Shown: positions 27,710-36,680 of the stretch, in pieces
How positions within the stretch are numbered: the first letter of the stretch is position 1
Layout: every line of letters starts with the position of its first letter
Source of the DNA: Ruminococcus flavefaciens
GTDB taxonomy: Bacteria > Bacillota > Clostridia > Oscillospirales > Ruminococcaceae
Assembly: GCA_023662725.1 (NCBI GenBank)
Contig: JAMPIL010000006.1
Location: forward strand, 33,229-97,228
DNA: 64,000 nt
Direction of reading: 5' to 3'
The notes under the pieces: model-generated
Database searches by the model: none
Told to the model about the DNA's origin: nothing
What the model saw: only the letters and a program-made list of their open reading frames with translations
Translations under genes and position numbers: made by a program

Positions 27710-27997
27710 ATGGGAATAATGGAAACCGTATTTCTGATTTTGGGGTTATTAGCTTTCCTTTTATTTACGTTGTTTTGCATGACGAGTGTAAAAAATGTAG
27801 TCAGAGAATCACGTGCGAGGAATCAGGCTAAAAAGAAATTTGTTTTTATATCAGAATGTATACCATATTCTTTATTGGGAATTTTTGCGGGAATATGCAC
27901 ATTGGCAACAGGTTATCTTTTATTGATATTCGTGTTCAGAGATTCATTATTAATGGGTATACAGAACTGTAATTTTAAATTAATTAAAAGGAGTTAA
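27710..27997 (+). CDS. Two-span membrane protein (95 aa)
   Basis: 95 residues with two hydrophobic helices (about 5-27 and 52-78) joined by a basic loop. A second in-frame ATG lies at 27719. It ends 5 nt before the tpiA start. Last of the small membrane-protein genes; no family recognised. Confidence 0.55.
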   Translation: MGIMETVFLILGLLAFLLFTLFCMTSVKNVVRESRARNQAKKKFVFISECIPYSLLGIFAGICTLATGYLLLIFVFRDSLLMGIQNCNFKLIKRS

Positions 27998-28002
27998 TTA
28001 TA

Positions 28003-28779
28003 ATGAACAAGTCAACAAGAAAGGCTATTATTGCCGGAAACTGGAAAATGAATAAGACAAGACCAGAGGCTAAGGAGCTTCTCGAAGCTATCAAGCCACT
28101 CGTAGAAAACGCAGAGGGAAACGTTGAGGTTATCGCCTGCGTTCCTTTTACAAACCTTGAAACTGCTATCAACACAACAGCAGGTTCTAACGTAAAAATC
28201 GGCGCTGAAAATGTTCACTTTGAGAAGAGCGGCGCTTTCACAGGCGAAATTTCAGCTGATATGCTCACAGAACTCGGAGTTGAGTACGTTGTAATCGGTC
28301 ACAGCGAGAGAAGACAGTATTTTGGTGAAACAGACGAAACCGTAAACAAGAGAACTCTTGCTGCACTTAATGCAGGTCTCAAGCCTATCATTTGCGTTGG
28401 CGAACTCAAGTGGGAGCGTGAATGCAATATCACAGAGGAAGTTATCGCTCGTCAGATCAAGCTCGATCTCTGGTCTGTAACTGCCGAGCAGGTTAAGAAC
28501 GTTGTTATCGCTTACGAACCTGTATGGGCAATCGGAACAGGTCTTACAGCTACTCCGGATCAGGCAGAAGAAGTTTGCGGATTCATCCGTGCTCAGCTTG
28601 CAAAGCTTTACGATCAGGCAACTGCTGATGCTGTTACAATCCAGTACGGCGGTTCAATGAATGCTGCAAACTGTGCAGAGCTTCTTGCTAAGCCCAATAT
28701 TGACGGCGGACTCATCGGCGGAGCTTCACTCAAGGCTGCTGATTTCAATACTATTGTTCAGGCTGCTGTTGAAGGCTGA
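28003..28779 (+). CDS. tpiA: Triosephosphate isomerase
   Basis: 258 residues. Substrate-binding GNWKMNKT (about 12-19), catalytic His in GHSERR, catalytic Glu in AYEPVWAIGTG (about 169-179) and the phosphate loop YGGSMN are all visible. RBS AAGGAG 8 nt upstream. Confidence 0.97.
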   Translation: MNKSTRKAIIAGNWKMNKTRPEAKELLEAIKPLVENAEGNVEVIACVPFTNLETAINTTAGSNVKIGAENVHFEKSGAFTGEISADMLTELGVEYVVIGHSERRQYFGETDETVNKRTLAALNAGLKPIICVGELKWERECNITEEVIARQIKLDLWSVTAEQVKNVVIAYEPVWAIGTGLTATPDQAEEVCGFIRAQLAKLYDQATADAVTIQYGGSMNAANCAELLAKPNIDGGLIGGASLKAADFNTIVQAAVEG

Positions 28780-28821
28780 GCTTAATAGATTTTGAATTAA
28801 TTTGATTATAGGAGAATAATT

Positions 28822-30339
28822 ATGTCAAAAAAACCCGTAGCACTTATAATTATGGACGGTTTCGGATATAATCCTGAAGATTACGGAAATGCTATAACGG
28901 CTGCAAAAAAGCCCAATCTTGATAAATATATGCAGGGACCTCATACTCTCATCGGAGCAAGCGGTCTTGATGTTGGTCTGCCTGACGGACAAATGGGAAA
29001 CTCTGAGGTTGGTCATACCAATATCGGCGCAGGAAGAATCGTTTATCAGATGCTCGTTAAGATTTCAAAGGATATCAAGGACGGAACTTTCTTCGATAAT
29101 AAGGCTCTTCAGGCTGCAATGAACAACTGTAAGGAAAAAAATTCCGCACTTCATCTTATGGGACTTCTCTCTCCCGGTGGCGTTCACAGTCACATGGAAC
29201 ACCTTTTCGGTCTTGTCAAAATGGCAAAGAAAAACGATCTTGATAAGGTCTATATCCATGCATTTCTTGATGGACGTGACGTTCCTCCGTCTTCTGCCGC
29301 AGAATATATGGAGCAGACTGTTGAAGAACTCAATAAAATTGGTATTGGCAAGATCGCAACCATTTCCGGACGTTTCTACGCTATGGACAGAGACAATGCC
29401 TGGGACAGAGTTGAAAAGGCTTATTCTGCAATCGTATACGGAGAGGGAGTTGATGAATCCGAGCCTGTTCAGGCTATCAAAAATTCCTACGCTAACGAAG
29501 TAACAGACGAATTCATGCTTCCTACTGTAATTGAGGGCGGAGCTTCTGTCAAAGAGGGCGACAGTGTGATTTTCTTCAACTTCCGTCCTGATCGTGCAAG
29601 ACAGATCACAAGAGCCTTTGTTGACCCTGATTTCAGCGGTTTTGAGAGGAAAAACGGATTCTTTGAAACGAATTTTGTCTGCATGGCACAGTACGATGCT
29701 TCAATGCCAAATATAAGTGTTGCATATCCTCCGGAACAACTTACAATGACTCTGGGTGAATATCTCAGCAAGTCCGGAAAAACTCAGCTTCGTATCGCAG
29801 AAACTCAGAAGTATGCTCACGTTACATTCTTCTTCAACGGCGGCGAAGAAAAGCAGTTTGAGGGAGAAGACAGAATCCTTATCAAGTCGCCTGACGTTGC
29901 AACGTTCGATATGAAGCCTGAAATGAGCGCTTACGAAGTATGCGATGCTGTTGTAGACGCTATCAATGCCGATAAATACGATGTTATTATACTTAATTAC
30001 GCAAACTGCGATATGGTTGGACATACCGGCATTTTCGATGCAGCTGTTGCAGCTGTAGAAGCCGTTGACGAATGCGTTGGAAGAATGGTTGAAGCTATTC
30101 TTGCAAAGGGCGGAGCAGCTCTTATTACAGCAGATCACGGTAACGCTGATAAAATGTATGAACCGGATGGAAGTCCGTTTACTGCTCATACAACAAATCC
30201 TGTACCGCTTATTGCTGTAGGAATTGACGGAGAGCTTCGTGAGGGAGGAGTTCTTGCAGATCTCGCACCAACAATGCTTGAAATTCTCGAAATGCCTCAG
30301 CCTAAAGAAATGACGGGTAAATCGCTTATAGTTAAGTAA
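28822..30339 (+). CDS. gpmI: 2,3-bisphosphoglycerate-independent phosphoglycerate mutase
   Basis: 505 residues, full length. Metal-binding IIMDGFGYN at the N-terminus, phospho-Ser in GQMGNSEVGHTNIGAG (about 57-72), and C-terminal TADHGNADKM. Mn-dependent enzyme of lower glycolysis. A strong terminator follows. Confidence 0.97.
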   Translation: MSKKPVALIIMDGFGYNPEDYGNAITAAKKPNLDKYMQGPHTLIGASGLDVGLPDGQMGNSEVGHTNIGAGRIVYQMLVKISKDIKDGTFFDNKALQAAMNNCKEKNSALHLMGLLSPGGVHSHMEHLFGLVKMAKKNDLDKVYIHAFLDGRDVPPSSAAEYMEQTVEELNKIGIGKIATISGRFYAMDRDNAWDRVEKAYSAIVYGEGVDESEPVQAIKNSYANEVTDEFMLPTVIEGGASVKEGDSVIFFNFRPDRARQITRAFVDPDFSGFERKNGFFETNFVCMAQYDASMPNISVAYPPEQLTMTLGEYLSKSGKTQLRIAETQKYAHVTFFFNGGEEKQFEGEDRILIKSPDVATFDMKPEMSAYEVCDAVVDAINADKYDVIILNYANCDMVGHTGIFDAAVAAVEAVDECVGRMVEAILAKGGAALITADHGNADKMYEPDGSPFTAHTTNPVPLIAVGIDGELREGGVLADLAPTMLEILEMPQPKEMTGKSLIVK

Positions 30340-30345
30340 AAAATT

Positions 30346-30376
30346 AAAAGGCTGATTGAAATACATCAGCCTTTTT
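30346..30376 (+). terminator. Rho-independent terminator after gpmI
   Basis: AAAGGCTGAT / ATCAGCCTTT stem with 8-nt loop and T run. Confidence 0.92.
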
Positions 30377-30399
30377 CGTATTAATAAGGAACGATTTTT

Positions 30400-30540
30400 A
30401 TGAAAATACTGATACTTGGCGGAACAAGATTATATAGCAGTCAAATATCCAGCGGTGACGCTGCACCATATAATGGCTATCTTTCATTCGCAATATTGAA
30501 TACATCAAAAGCAAAGAAAAACGATTTTATTTTTACTTAA
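30400..30540 (+). pseudogene. Short remnant ORF beginning like an NAD-dependent epimerase
   Basis: 46 codons with RBS AAGGA. The first ten residues MKILILGGTR match the start of NAD-dependent epimerase/dehydratase proteins, but the remaining 36 residues do not continue a Rossmann fold. Probably a deletion remnant; a genuine small protein cannot be excluded. Confidence 0.35.
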
Positions 30541-30636
30541 GTCCACAATCGTATTCACGAAACGATAGATAATTATATCAGGTTACTGTTATAAAAATTT
30601 GTGAATGCTTCTTTAAAATGGGGGAGGAAAATTAAA

Positions 30637-30870
30637 ATGATCAATCCAATGACGCTTTTGAATCTGAAAAAGCATCTGGTAAATTTCAGAGATAATCATC
30701 CGAAAGCAATTCAGTTCGTTAATGCTGTTTCAGGAAAAATAGACGAGGGGAGTATAATTGAACTTTCAGTACAGCTCTCGAACGGAACAAAAACCAAAAC
30801 CAATATACGGGTAAATTCTCAGGATATCGCATTCATAAACGAACTGCGGAAAGAACTTCTCAGCAAGTGA
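30637..30870 (+). CDS. Small conserved-looking hypothetical protein (77 aa)
   Basis: 77 residues from ATG 30637, preceded by GGGGAGGAAAA. No membrane segment; mixed alpha/beta with a C-terminal helix INELRKELLSK. Ends 28 nt before a HAD phosphatase gene, probably one transcript. Function unknown. Confidence 0.65.
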   Translation: MINPMTLLNLKKHLVNFRDNHPKAIQFVNAVSGKIDEGSIIELSVQLSNGTKTKTNIRVNSQDIAFINELRKELLSK

Positions 30871-30898
30871 TTTCCTGCATTTATAAGGAGAGTGAAAA

Positions 30899-31687
30899 AT
30901 GTCCAGTATAATCTTTTTTGATATAGACGGAACTCTTACAACTGAAGATGAACGCTCATTTATACCTGAAAGCGCTATTTCCGCAATTGCAGAAACACGC
31001 AAAAGAGGTAATCTTACATTTATCAACACCGGCAGAACTCGTTTCAATATAAGCAACAATATCCGAGAAATCGGGTTTGACGGATATATATGCGGCTGTG
31101 GAACATATATTGAGTATAATGAAGAAGTAATATTCGAAAGTACGCTTGAACAGTCATTCTGCCGTAATATTTCAGAAATACTGAGGAAATGTCGAATTAC
31201 ACCTGTTTATGAGCATAGAAATGGATATTTCTTCGATGATAACGCTATAATGACAGACGGTCTCAGATATTTCATGGATGTTTTTGTAGATTCCGGAATT
31301 GATGTAAGCGGACGAGTAGAGGATGAAAATTTCTGCTTTGATAAGTTTGTAGCATGGATTAATGATGAAACAGACTTTGATATGTTCTGCCGAGAAATAA
31401 GTCCTTATTTCTCAATAATTGACAGGGGAAACGGATTTTATGAAAATGTTCCGCTTGGTTATTCTAAGGCCACAGCAATTGATATTATTTTGAAAAGGCT
31501 GAATATTTCAATAGAAAATGCATACGCAATCGGTGACAGTATGAATGATCTTCCGATGCTCAAAGCTGTTCCTAACAGTATTGCAATGGGAAATGCCGAA
31601 AAAATTTATCCCTATGTTTCCTACATAACAACTTCTATTGAGGAAAATGGTATAGCTAACGCTTTGAAACATTTTTCTTTGATATAG
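30899..31687 (+). CDS. Cof-type HAD-IIB phosphatase
   Basis: 262 residues. Motif I DIDGTLT (7-13), motif II NTGRT, and motif IV GDSMNDLPML (about 213-222) with a type IIB cap between. Such enzymes dephosphorylate sugar phosphates or cofactors; the substrate is not evident. RBS AAGGAGAG. Confidence 0.9.
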   Translation: MSSIIFFDIDGTLTTEDERSFIPESAISAIAETRKRGNLTFINTGRTRFNISNNIREIGFDGYICGCGTYIEYNEEVIFESTLEQSFCRNISEILRKCRITPVYEHRNGYFFDDNAIMTDGLRYFMDVFVDSGIDVSGRVEDENFCFDKFVAWINDETDFDMFCREISPYFSIIDRGNGFYENVPLGYSKATAIDIILKRLNISIENAYAIGDSMNDLPMLKAVPNSIAMGNAEKIYPYVSYITTSIEENGIANALKHFSLI

Positions 31688-31769
31688 GAAGTTCGCAGCA
31701 TCTTATAAATTTTGCCTGAAATGACAAATATTATTATTTTGTTTTTATGAAATTTGTACCTGAAAACAA

Positions 31770-31798
31770 TTGAAAAAAAAGTTGGTTTATGGTATAAT
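31770..31798 (+). promoter_or_regulatory. Promoter of pfk
   Basis: TTGAAA (31770-31775) - 17 nt - TATAAT (31793-31798). A perfect palindrome GGCTGAAATATTTCAGCC lies at 31873-31890, just before the RBS of pfk, and could fold in the leader. Confidence 0.75.
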
Positions 31799-31901
31799 AA
31801 AATTATTATCGTCGATTTAATATCCAGGAAGAAAATTTCTGGATCAAAACGGCAAAATAACGAGAGGAAAATGGCTGAAATATTTCAGCCAAAGGTGATT
31901 T

Positions 31902-33122
31902 ATGAATATAGCAGTTGCACAATCCGGCGGACCTACCTGCGCAATAAACGCTTCACTTGCCGGTGTTTTCAGCGCAGGAAAAAAATCAGGAAAATTTGAA
32001 AAAATTTACGGCGCATTCAATGGTATTGAAGGTATTCTGGAAAACAGATTGGTCGATCTTTCAGAAGTTATTACTGACGACGAAAAATATCAGCTTCTTC
32101 TAAGAACTCCGTCCGCAGTTCTTGGTTCATGCAGAAGAAAGCTTCCGGATTATCATGAAAGCTCTGAAATTTACAAAAAAATAACAGATGTTCTTCGTAA
32201 TAACAATATCGGTGTTTTTTTCTATATCGGCGGAAATGACTCGATGGATACTGTTGCAAAGTATTCTTCTTACCTTGAAGAAAACTCAATAGCTGATATT
32301 AAAGTTATAGGTATTCCGAAAACTATTGATAACGATTTATGCGAAACAGATCATTCCCCGGGATTTGGTTCAGCTGCAAAGTATGTCTGTTCAACAGTTC
32401 AGGAAATTACCCGTGACAGTAATGTTTACTGTATTCCGTCTGTTACCATTATCGAGGCTATGGGACGTCATGCCGGATGGCTTGCAGCTTCTTCCTGCTG
32501 TATCAGGGCAAACGGCGAAAATGCTCCGCACCTTATTTATCTTCCGGAAATGACATTCAGCATTGAAAAATTTCTTTCTGATGTAAAAGCTGAAATGAAA
32601 AAACATAAGGCGGTTATCGTAGTTGTTTCTGAGGGAGTTAAAACTGCTGAAGGAAAATTTGCTGCCGAAGAATTTCAATCCGGACAAAAAGACGTTTTCG
32701 GTCATTCATATCTTGCAGGAATAGGAAAATTCCTGGAAAAGCTTGTTGCTGCTGAAATAGGATGTAAAGTACGTTCTATTGAACTTAACGTAATGCAGAG
32801 ATGCAGCTCGCATATTGCATCGAGAGAAGATATTGAGTCTTCTGCGGCAATAGGTTCTGCGGCAGTTAAGGCAGCCATAAGTGGAAAGAGCGGATGCATG
32901 ATGACCTTTGTAAGGGAATCGGATAAGCCTTATCGTTTCAGAATTGAAACTGCTAACGCTTCAAAAGCAGCAAATTCTGAAAAACTTTTCCCTCGTGAGT
33001 GGATAAATGAAGAGGGGAATAACGTTCTTCCGGCTGCGCTTGATTATTTCATGCCGCTTATTCAGGGAGAAATTCTTCCGGTTATGAAAAACGGAATGCC
33101 TTTACATATGATAATAGAATAA
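31902..33122 (+). CDS. 6-phosphofructokinase, pyrophosphate-dependent type
   Basis: 406 residues. The PFK core is clear: QSGGPTCAIN (7-16), GGNDSMDT (about 109-116) and PKTIDNDL (about 140-147). ATP enzymes normally have GGDGS and PGTIDND; here the Asp/Asn-Ser and PKTIDND forms match the PPi-dependent class. It would make fructose 1,6-bisphosphate reversibly using pyrophosphate. RBS AAAGGTGATTT. No ATP-type pfkA is in the window. Confidence 0.88.
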   Translation: MNIAVAQSGGPTCAINASLAGVFSAGKKSGKFEKIYGAFNGIEGILENRLVDLSEVITDDEKYQLLLRTPSAVLGSCRRKLPDYHESSEIYKKITDVLRNNNIGVFFYIGGNDSMDTVAKYSSYLEENSIADIKVIGIPKTIDNDLCETDHSPGFGSAAKYVCSTVQEITRDSNVYCIPSVTIIEAMGRHAGWLAASSCCIRANGENAPHLIYLPEMTFSIEKFLSDVKAEMKKHKAVIVVVSEGVKTAEGKFAAEEFQSGQKDVFGHSYLAGIGKFLEKLVAAEIGCKVRSIELNVMQRCSSHIASREDIESSAAIGSAAVKAAISGKSGCMMTFVRESDKPYRFRIETANASKAANSEKLFPREWINEEGNNVLPAALDYFMPLIQGEILPVMKNGMPLHMIIE

Positions 33123-33132
33123 GAACAGATTT

Positions 33133-33170
33133 AAAAAATGACTGCTACACTTGGTGTAACAGTCATTTTA
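33133..33170. terminator. Bidirectional terminator
   Basis: Near-perfect stem AAAATGACTG-TACAC / GTGTA-CAGTCATTTT between the convergent pfk (+) and cellulase (-) genes. Confidence 0.88.
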
Positions 33171-33173
33171 GTT

Positions 33174-34139
33174 TTATGCAGGAAGCGAGTCAATAAGTTC
33201 GAGACGTAATTTCTGAATAGCAAGAGCATCCTCATTGGTTACGCCGTCTCCTGGCTTGCAGCAATCGGCATTTAACATTCCCTGATCTGTAATATGGCTT
33301 GAATCAGAGCCATTGATACCATACTTGTCGGGATTTGAAAGCGACTGCATTATGAGAACTGCATCAGACATATCGACTTTTTTATCGCAGTTTGAATCGC
33401 CATAGAGAATTTTTTCTGTTGGCACAGGAGATGGTTCAGTTCCGTCAGGTTCAACACCCCAGACAAGTTTGTCGTCTGCATAAAGAGTGATTTTTTTGGT
33501 AATTGCAGCAGCATCATTATTATCTTCAAAGCTGATAAGATCGTCGTAGCTGTAATCATTGGATGAATCCCAAACAGTATCGTAAGTTTCCGGATTCATT
33601 TTATTAAGCAGTCCGAACTGATATACACGGCTTCCATAAAAATTACAGTTCTGCCATGAAATCTCAACGTAATAAGTGCCGTTTTCATCATATTTTATAG
33701 GTTCAGATATAAGCGCCTGATTCTTTCCGTCCGTGAAGCTTTTTTCCTGATCGTAGTCGATTCTTGTTTCAATAAAGCTGATATCCTCGCCCTTTGCGAT
33801 CTGTTCGTCAATATTAAAGTAATATCTTGCTTTGAGATTACTTTCAAATTTAGGAGGATTGACCGTTCGGTTGTGAACAACAATTTTTATCTGAAGTCCG
33901 GCATCAGTTTCCTGAGCCTTTCCTGCCGATATGAAGAGACCTGTCGGAAGCGGATTGCCGTCTGCATCTACCTGATCGTAGCCAACTGCATTTTCAGACA
34001 TATCAAAATCCGGAATGATGTAATTCTTATCTTCAAGTTCCTTGCCCCTTGCTCCGTAGAAATGATAAAGACCGGCAAGATCGCCGCAGAATCCGGCATT
34101 ATAATCGTCCGTAACTTCGTTATAAATATAGTCTTTCGT
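33174..34139 (-). pseudogene. GH9 cellulase C-terminal part (end of catalytic domain, CBM3c-like, dockerin) after an in-frame stop
   Basis: The frame directly continues that of the upstream GH9 fragment after the TAA at 34140-34142. It begins KDYIYNEVTDDYNAGFCGDL, which contains the catalytic acid Glu (NEV) of GH9. Then follows a CBM3c-like module (about 33300-34000 on the DNA) and a C-terminal dockerin (GDSNCDKKVDMSDAVLIMQS; DQGMLNADCCKPGDGVTNEDALAIQKL). A start at ATG 34001 is open but has no clear RBS. Without readthrough these modules are not made. Confidence 0.85.
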
Positions 34140-35930
34140 TTAATCAATGTGGAAATCTTTAAGATCAGGACCTCCTACCAATGCTCCCCAGAGAGTATGA
34201 ACCTGTGTTACAGGATCTTCCATGCTTTGTGTTGCAGAACAGTGAGAAGATCTGTGATGAGCCTGTGAAGCGAAATTATTCTCATACCCTACTTCGTAAG
34301 CGTATCCCATAGGATTATCACCGAGAATATATTCCATCTGATCTTTTGCCCATTCAGCAAAGATCATGTCGCCAGTTTCTTTTGTATAAACCATTGCCTG
34401 GAGCCCGGCAGCAGTATTATAGCGTGCGCTTCCATATCCTGCAACAACAGCATATCCTTCCGGCGATTTAGCAATAAAGTTTGAACCCTGTTCCGGAAGA
34501 TCAGGAATGTCCTTAGGATCGATAGTCTGATTCCAGATAAGGTCATCCATTCCGAAATATTTATGAGTTGTAGTAGGAACATAGTAATTTGCGGTTTCAG
34601 CCGTTTCAGCATCTACACCCGACCAGAATTCGAGATTCCAGCGGAAAATATACCAATCACGGGCAGTATTTGTAACAGGAGCAAGTTTGGCAAAAACTCC
34701 GCCCCATACAGTATCCCAGCAGTGAACCCAGATATTCTGCCAGCAGTTTCCGGTATCTGTCATAATTCTTTTCAGATAGCCAACATAGGGATGCGCACCC
34801 TTATCGTTCGTAGTTGTTTCATCAACAGCGATAATATCATTTATATAATCGTAATTTTCAGTGCAGTAATAAAGCCATACAGCCGCCCATGCAAGCTCAT
34901 CATAGTCGTAGCTGGAGGTATAAAAACCGCCATCGTAGCCAAGGCTTGTTGCTGTAGGAGTTGTTCCCGGTTCCCATTCTTCCTTATGAGTTGCTACTGC
35001 AAAATCGTAAAGAGCAATGGCATAATCGAGATTTTTCTGAGCATATTCAGGATCTGTGTCTTTGAAATTGAGGTAGTTTACTGCAAGTGAAGCAGCAGCT
35101 CCGGCACACTGATCGGAGGCAGGCATTTCGGTTGTGGCAAAATAAGCCGGACGATTTACTCCGCATGAAGATGAAGCGACAAAAGTTCCGTCAACCTGAA
35201 GTTCAGGCGGACACCAGTAGTTATGGTCGTTATTTCCTTCGCCGACCTGATAACAGTAAGCAACAACATTTCCGTCGTCATCGAGAAAAGTTGCTTTCAT
35301 GAAATAATCGTTTATCCAACGAAGTTCGTCCTCGATGTGATTCTGTAGTCCCGTTTCTTCATAAGCGTCACGAAATTCATAATATCCCCAGCCGATAGTT
35401 GAAGCAGAATAGCTTCCCGGCAAACCGAATTTTACGTGATCTCCGGCATCGTGCCATCCGCCTGTAAGATCAAGAATTCCGTTTCCATCCCGATCGAGAT
35501 ATTTTCGGTTTTCGTCTATAAATTCCTGCGACATATTAACTCCGACATAAAGTCCCTCGGCAGCGCTTGCTCCGCCGTCACCCTCGCCGTTATACTCGCC
35601 TGTACCGCTTCCGTCACCATTATCTTCATCAGTCTTTCCACTTCCGATAGTCGGCATAGGAGTCATTGGCTGAAGAGGAATCTCCGCATCTTTAACATGA
35701 CAATTACCTCGCCATGAATAATAACCATCATCAGCAACTTCATCGCCGCACTTATTTGCATCATAAAAACAAAGGGCAAGCTGAAGAGCTTCTGCGAAGT
35801 TATCATAGTTGTTAGGCTTAGCAGGATTAATAACTGCTGCGTTTGAAACAGCCGGAATAGCGCAATACATTACCATAGCGGCTGCTGAAATTCCGGCAGC
35901 TGTTTTTTTAAGAAATCCTGTATTCTTCAA
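34140..35930 (-). CDS. GH9 endoglucanase, N-terminal 596 residues, truncated by a premature stop
   Basis: Starts at TTG 35930 with AAAGGA upstream. Signal peptide 1-31 (ends VSNA), a polar Gly/Asp linker, then GH9 (about 85-596). The catalytic base region GGWHDAGDHVKFGLP (about 156-170) and late CSATQ/HTLWGALVGGPD are present. Translation ends HID-TAA just before the NEV motif that holds the catalytic acid. The protein would be secreted but inactive and without dockerin. The upstream architecture equals Clostridium/Ruminococcus theme-B GH9-CBM3c cellulases. Confidence 0.88.
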   Translation of the reverse strand: MKNTGFLKKTAAGISAAAMVMYCAIPAVSNAAVINPAKPNNYDNFAEALQLALCFYDANKCGDEVADDGYYSWRGNCHVKDAEIPLQPMTPMPTIGSGKTDEDNGDGSGTGEYNGEGDGGASAAEGLYVGVNMSQEFIDENRKYLDRDGNGILDLTGGWHDAGDHVKFGLPGSYSASTIGWGYYEFRDAYEETGLQNHIEDELRWINDYFMKATFLDDDGNVVAYCYQVGEGNNDHNYWCPPELQVDGTFVASSSCGVNRPAYFATTEMPASDQCAGAAASLAVNYLNFKDTDPEYAQKNLDYAIALYDFAVATHKEEWEPGTTPTATSLGYDGGFYTSSYDYDELAWAAVWLYYCTENYDYINDIIAVDETTTNDKGAHPYVGYLKRIMTDTGNCWQNIWVHCWDTVWGGVFAKLAPVTNTARDWYIFRWNLEFWSGVDAETAETANYYVPTTTHKYFGMDDLIWNQTIDPKDIPDLPEQGSNFIAKSPEGYAVVAGYGSARYNTAAGLQAMVYTKETGDMIFAEWAKDQMEYILGDNPMGYAYEVGYENNFASQAHHRSSHCSATQSMEDPVTQVHTLWGALVGGPDLKDFHID

Positions 35931-35960
35931 TTAAAACATTCCTTTCTCGGACAAATAGAA

Positions 35961-36260
35961 TTAATCAGAGCCTTTTTCTGAAAGACGCTTGAAAACAAGT
36001 TCATATCCGTCGTTTCCGTCTTTAAGCGAACGATTTACTCTACTTATCGTAGCCGTACTTGCTCCTGTTTCAGTCACTATGCTGTTATAGACTCTATGTT
36101 CATCAAGAAGCTTAGCAACCTGAAGTCTCTGGGCAAATGATTTTAATTCGATACTTGTACAGAGGTCATCAAAAAATTTATAGCAGTCATCAAGTGTTTC
36201 GAGTGTAAGAATAGCTTTAAAAAGAGTATCCATGCTTTCAGATTTAATCTTGTCAATCAT
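35961..36260 (-). CDS. YerC/YecD family TrpR-like regulator
   Basis: 99 residues, all helical, with ELKSFAQRLQVAKLLDE and helix-turn-helix VTETGASTATISRVNRSL (about 63-80). This small TrpR-related family is common in Firmicutes; targets are unknown. RBS GGAG, 7 nt from the ATG. Confidence 0.9.
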   Translation of the reverse strand: MIDKIKSESMDTLFKAILTLETLDDCYKFFDDLCTSIELKSFAQRLQVAKLLDEHRVYNSIVTETGASTATISRVNRSLKDGNDGYELVFKRLSEKGSD

Positions 36261-36680
36261 ATTAAAACTCCAATCTGCCGTAAGGCGTAATGATTCAAAA
36301 TAATTTCACACTTTACATTTTAACACATTATTACATAAAAGTAAAGAGATTTTAATGGAGAAAATGAAAAAATGAAAAGTGTGAACACAATTTGAATATC
36401 TTCGCCTTTGAGTATATCATAACATAATATTAACAAAAAGTAAAGAATAATTTGAACAATTCTGAAAAAATATCCAATTTAACAAAATGTGAACATTATT
36501 TATGTGTATTTTAAATAAATTAAAATCAAGTAAAAGTCATCGTAATTACAGCAGACAACATTTTTTCTCTTATTTCGGAAATGTTTATCTTCTTAAAACA
36601 ATATTTTATTGTAAAACATTACCCAAAATCCGGCGAAGGGATTGAAAACGGAAATCAGTAAAATCTGAAAGAACATTCAA
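36261..36680. other. AT-rich intergenic region, no gene seen
   Basis: About 420 bp with very high AT content. It should hold the promoter of the YerC-like gene on the minus strand near 36300-36350; no confident -35/-10 pair, repeat or RNA gene was seen. Confidence 0.5.

Noticed and set aside
29701-30366. 221-codon minus-strand frame
   Set aside because: Antisense to gpmI; the plus-strand gene is unmistakable.
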